A stretch of DNA of 5,308 bases, taken from assembly GCA_002441525.1 (NCBI GenBank), contig DJWH01000068.1, positions 4,667 to 9,974 of the forward strand, in the 5' to 3' direction. The notes below the pieces were generated by a model. That model was not told the DNA's origin and did not search any database. It was given only the letters and a program-made list of their open reading frames with translations. A program made the position numbers and the translations under genes. Source of the stretch: Acholeplasmataceae bacterium UBA6235. GTDB lineage: Bacteria > Bacillota_I > Bacilli_A > Acholeplasmatales > UBA5453. Positions 5,156 through 5,308 of this stretch are shown piece after piece. Each line of letters starts with the position of its first letter. Position 1 is the stretch's first letter.

Positions 5156-5179
5156 AACACCACACCCAAGTGGTGTTTT
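5156..5179 (+). terminator. Intrinsic terminator of the thioesterase gene
   Basis: AACACCAC (5156-5163) pairs perfectly with GTGGTGTT (5170-5177) around an ACCCAA loop, continuing into TTTTAAATT. It starts 3 nt past the stop codon. Confidence 0.8.
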
Positions 5180-5222
5180 AAATTCATTCTATACAAGTAG
5201 GTAACTTTATGATATATTCTAA

Positions 5223-5252
5223 TTGTTGAGACGATTCTATAAATACGACAAT
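5223..5252 (+). promoter_or_regulatory. Possible promoter of the right-edge gene
   Basis: TTGTTG (5223-5228) and GACAAT (5247-5252) are 18 bp apart. The match is modest, and another AT-rich option (TATAAA, 5238-5243) exists without a good -35 partner. Confidence 0.25.
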
Positions 5253-5269
5253 AGAAAGTGGTGTTGTAT

Positions 5270-5308
5270 ATGAAAAAATTAGTTGTTGCGTTATTTGTTA
5301 TATTGTTT
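5270..5308 (+). CDS. Start of a secreted protein or lipoprotein, cut by the window edge
   Basis: Only the first 13 codons are present: Met-Lys-Lys-Leu-Val-Val-Ala-Leu-Phe-Val-Ile-Leu-Phe. Two lysines followed by an unbroken hydrophobic run is the typical beginning of a signal peptide, or of a lipoprotein signal if a lipobox Cys follows beyond the edge. GAAAGTGGTG (5254-5263) is an imperfect Shine-Dalgarno sequence 6 nt before the ATG. The gene follows the thioesterase terminator, so it is a separate unit. A membrane protein beginning with a transmembrane helix is the alternative. Confidence 0.6.
   Translation, partial: MKKLVVALFVILF

Overview
The window looks like a low-GC Bacillota or related Mollicutes-type chromosome. 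The DNA is AT-rich, Shine-Dalgarno sites are strong and purine-rich (AGGAGG, GGAGGA), promoters are sigma-A-like with 17-18 bp spacers, and U-run terminators are compact. Tryptophan is encoded by TGG and TGA is used as a stop, so the standard code applies and a Mycoplasma/Spiroplasma-type code is excluded. I cannot name the genus from sequence alone.

Layout, left to right. (1) Positions 2-922: the 3' part of an unrecognised, charged, helix-rich protein. Its frame stays open to the window edge, so the true start probably lies outside. (2) Positions 923-1047: a short spacer with a small predicted RNA fold. (3) Positions 1048-1204 and 3385-3541: two diverged, almost gapless direct repeats of about 157 bp, each ending in an intrinsic terminator. 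They bracket a segment with a 2337-bp period. (4) Inside the bracket, 1216-3253: a two-gene AbiE-type toxin-antitoxin operon. An AbiEi-like winged-helix antitoxin (1279-1866) overlaps by 11 nt an AbiEii/AbiGii-type nucleotidyltransferase toxin (1856-3253). The toxin gene continues in frame into a complete histidine phosphatase domain. The operon promoter sits inside a large inverted repeat, as expected for autorepression by AbiEi. (5) Positions 3600-5308: what looks like ordinary backbone. A zinc-free MDR quinone oxidoreductase-like gene on the minus strand is divergent from a 4HBT hotdog thioesterase, each with its own promoter, Shine-Dalgarno site and terminator. The start of a secreted protein or lipoprotein gene runs off the right edge.

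The toxin-antitoxin unit reads as an accessory cassette. It has its own regulated promoter, is insulated by terminators, lies between direct repeats, and is visibly more AT-rich than the oxidoreductase/thioesterase pair to its right. Its most unusual feature is the single-polypeptide fusion of an AbiEii nucleotidyltransferase, with the expected motifs present, to a histidine phosphatase with all expected catalytic residues. An 18-bp motif from the repeat occurs a third time between the toxin gene and the right repeat, which may point to a decayed insertion-sequence end.
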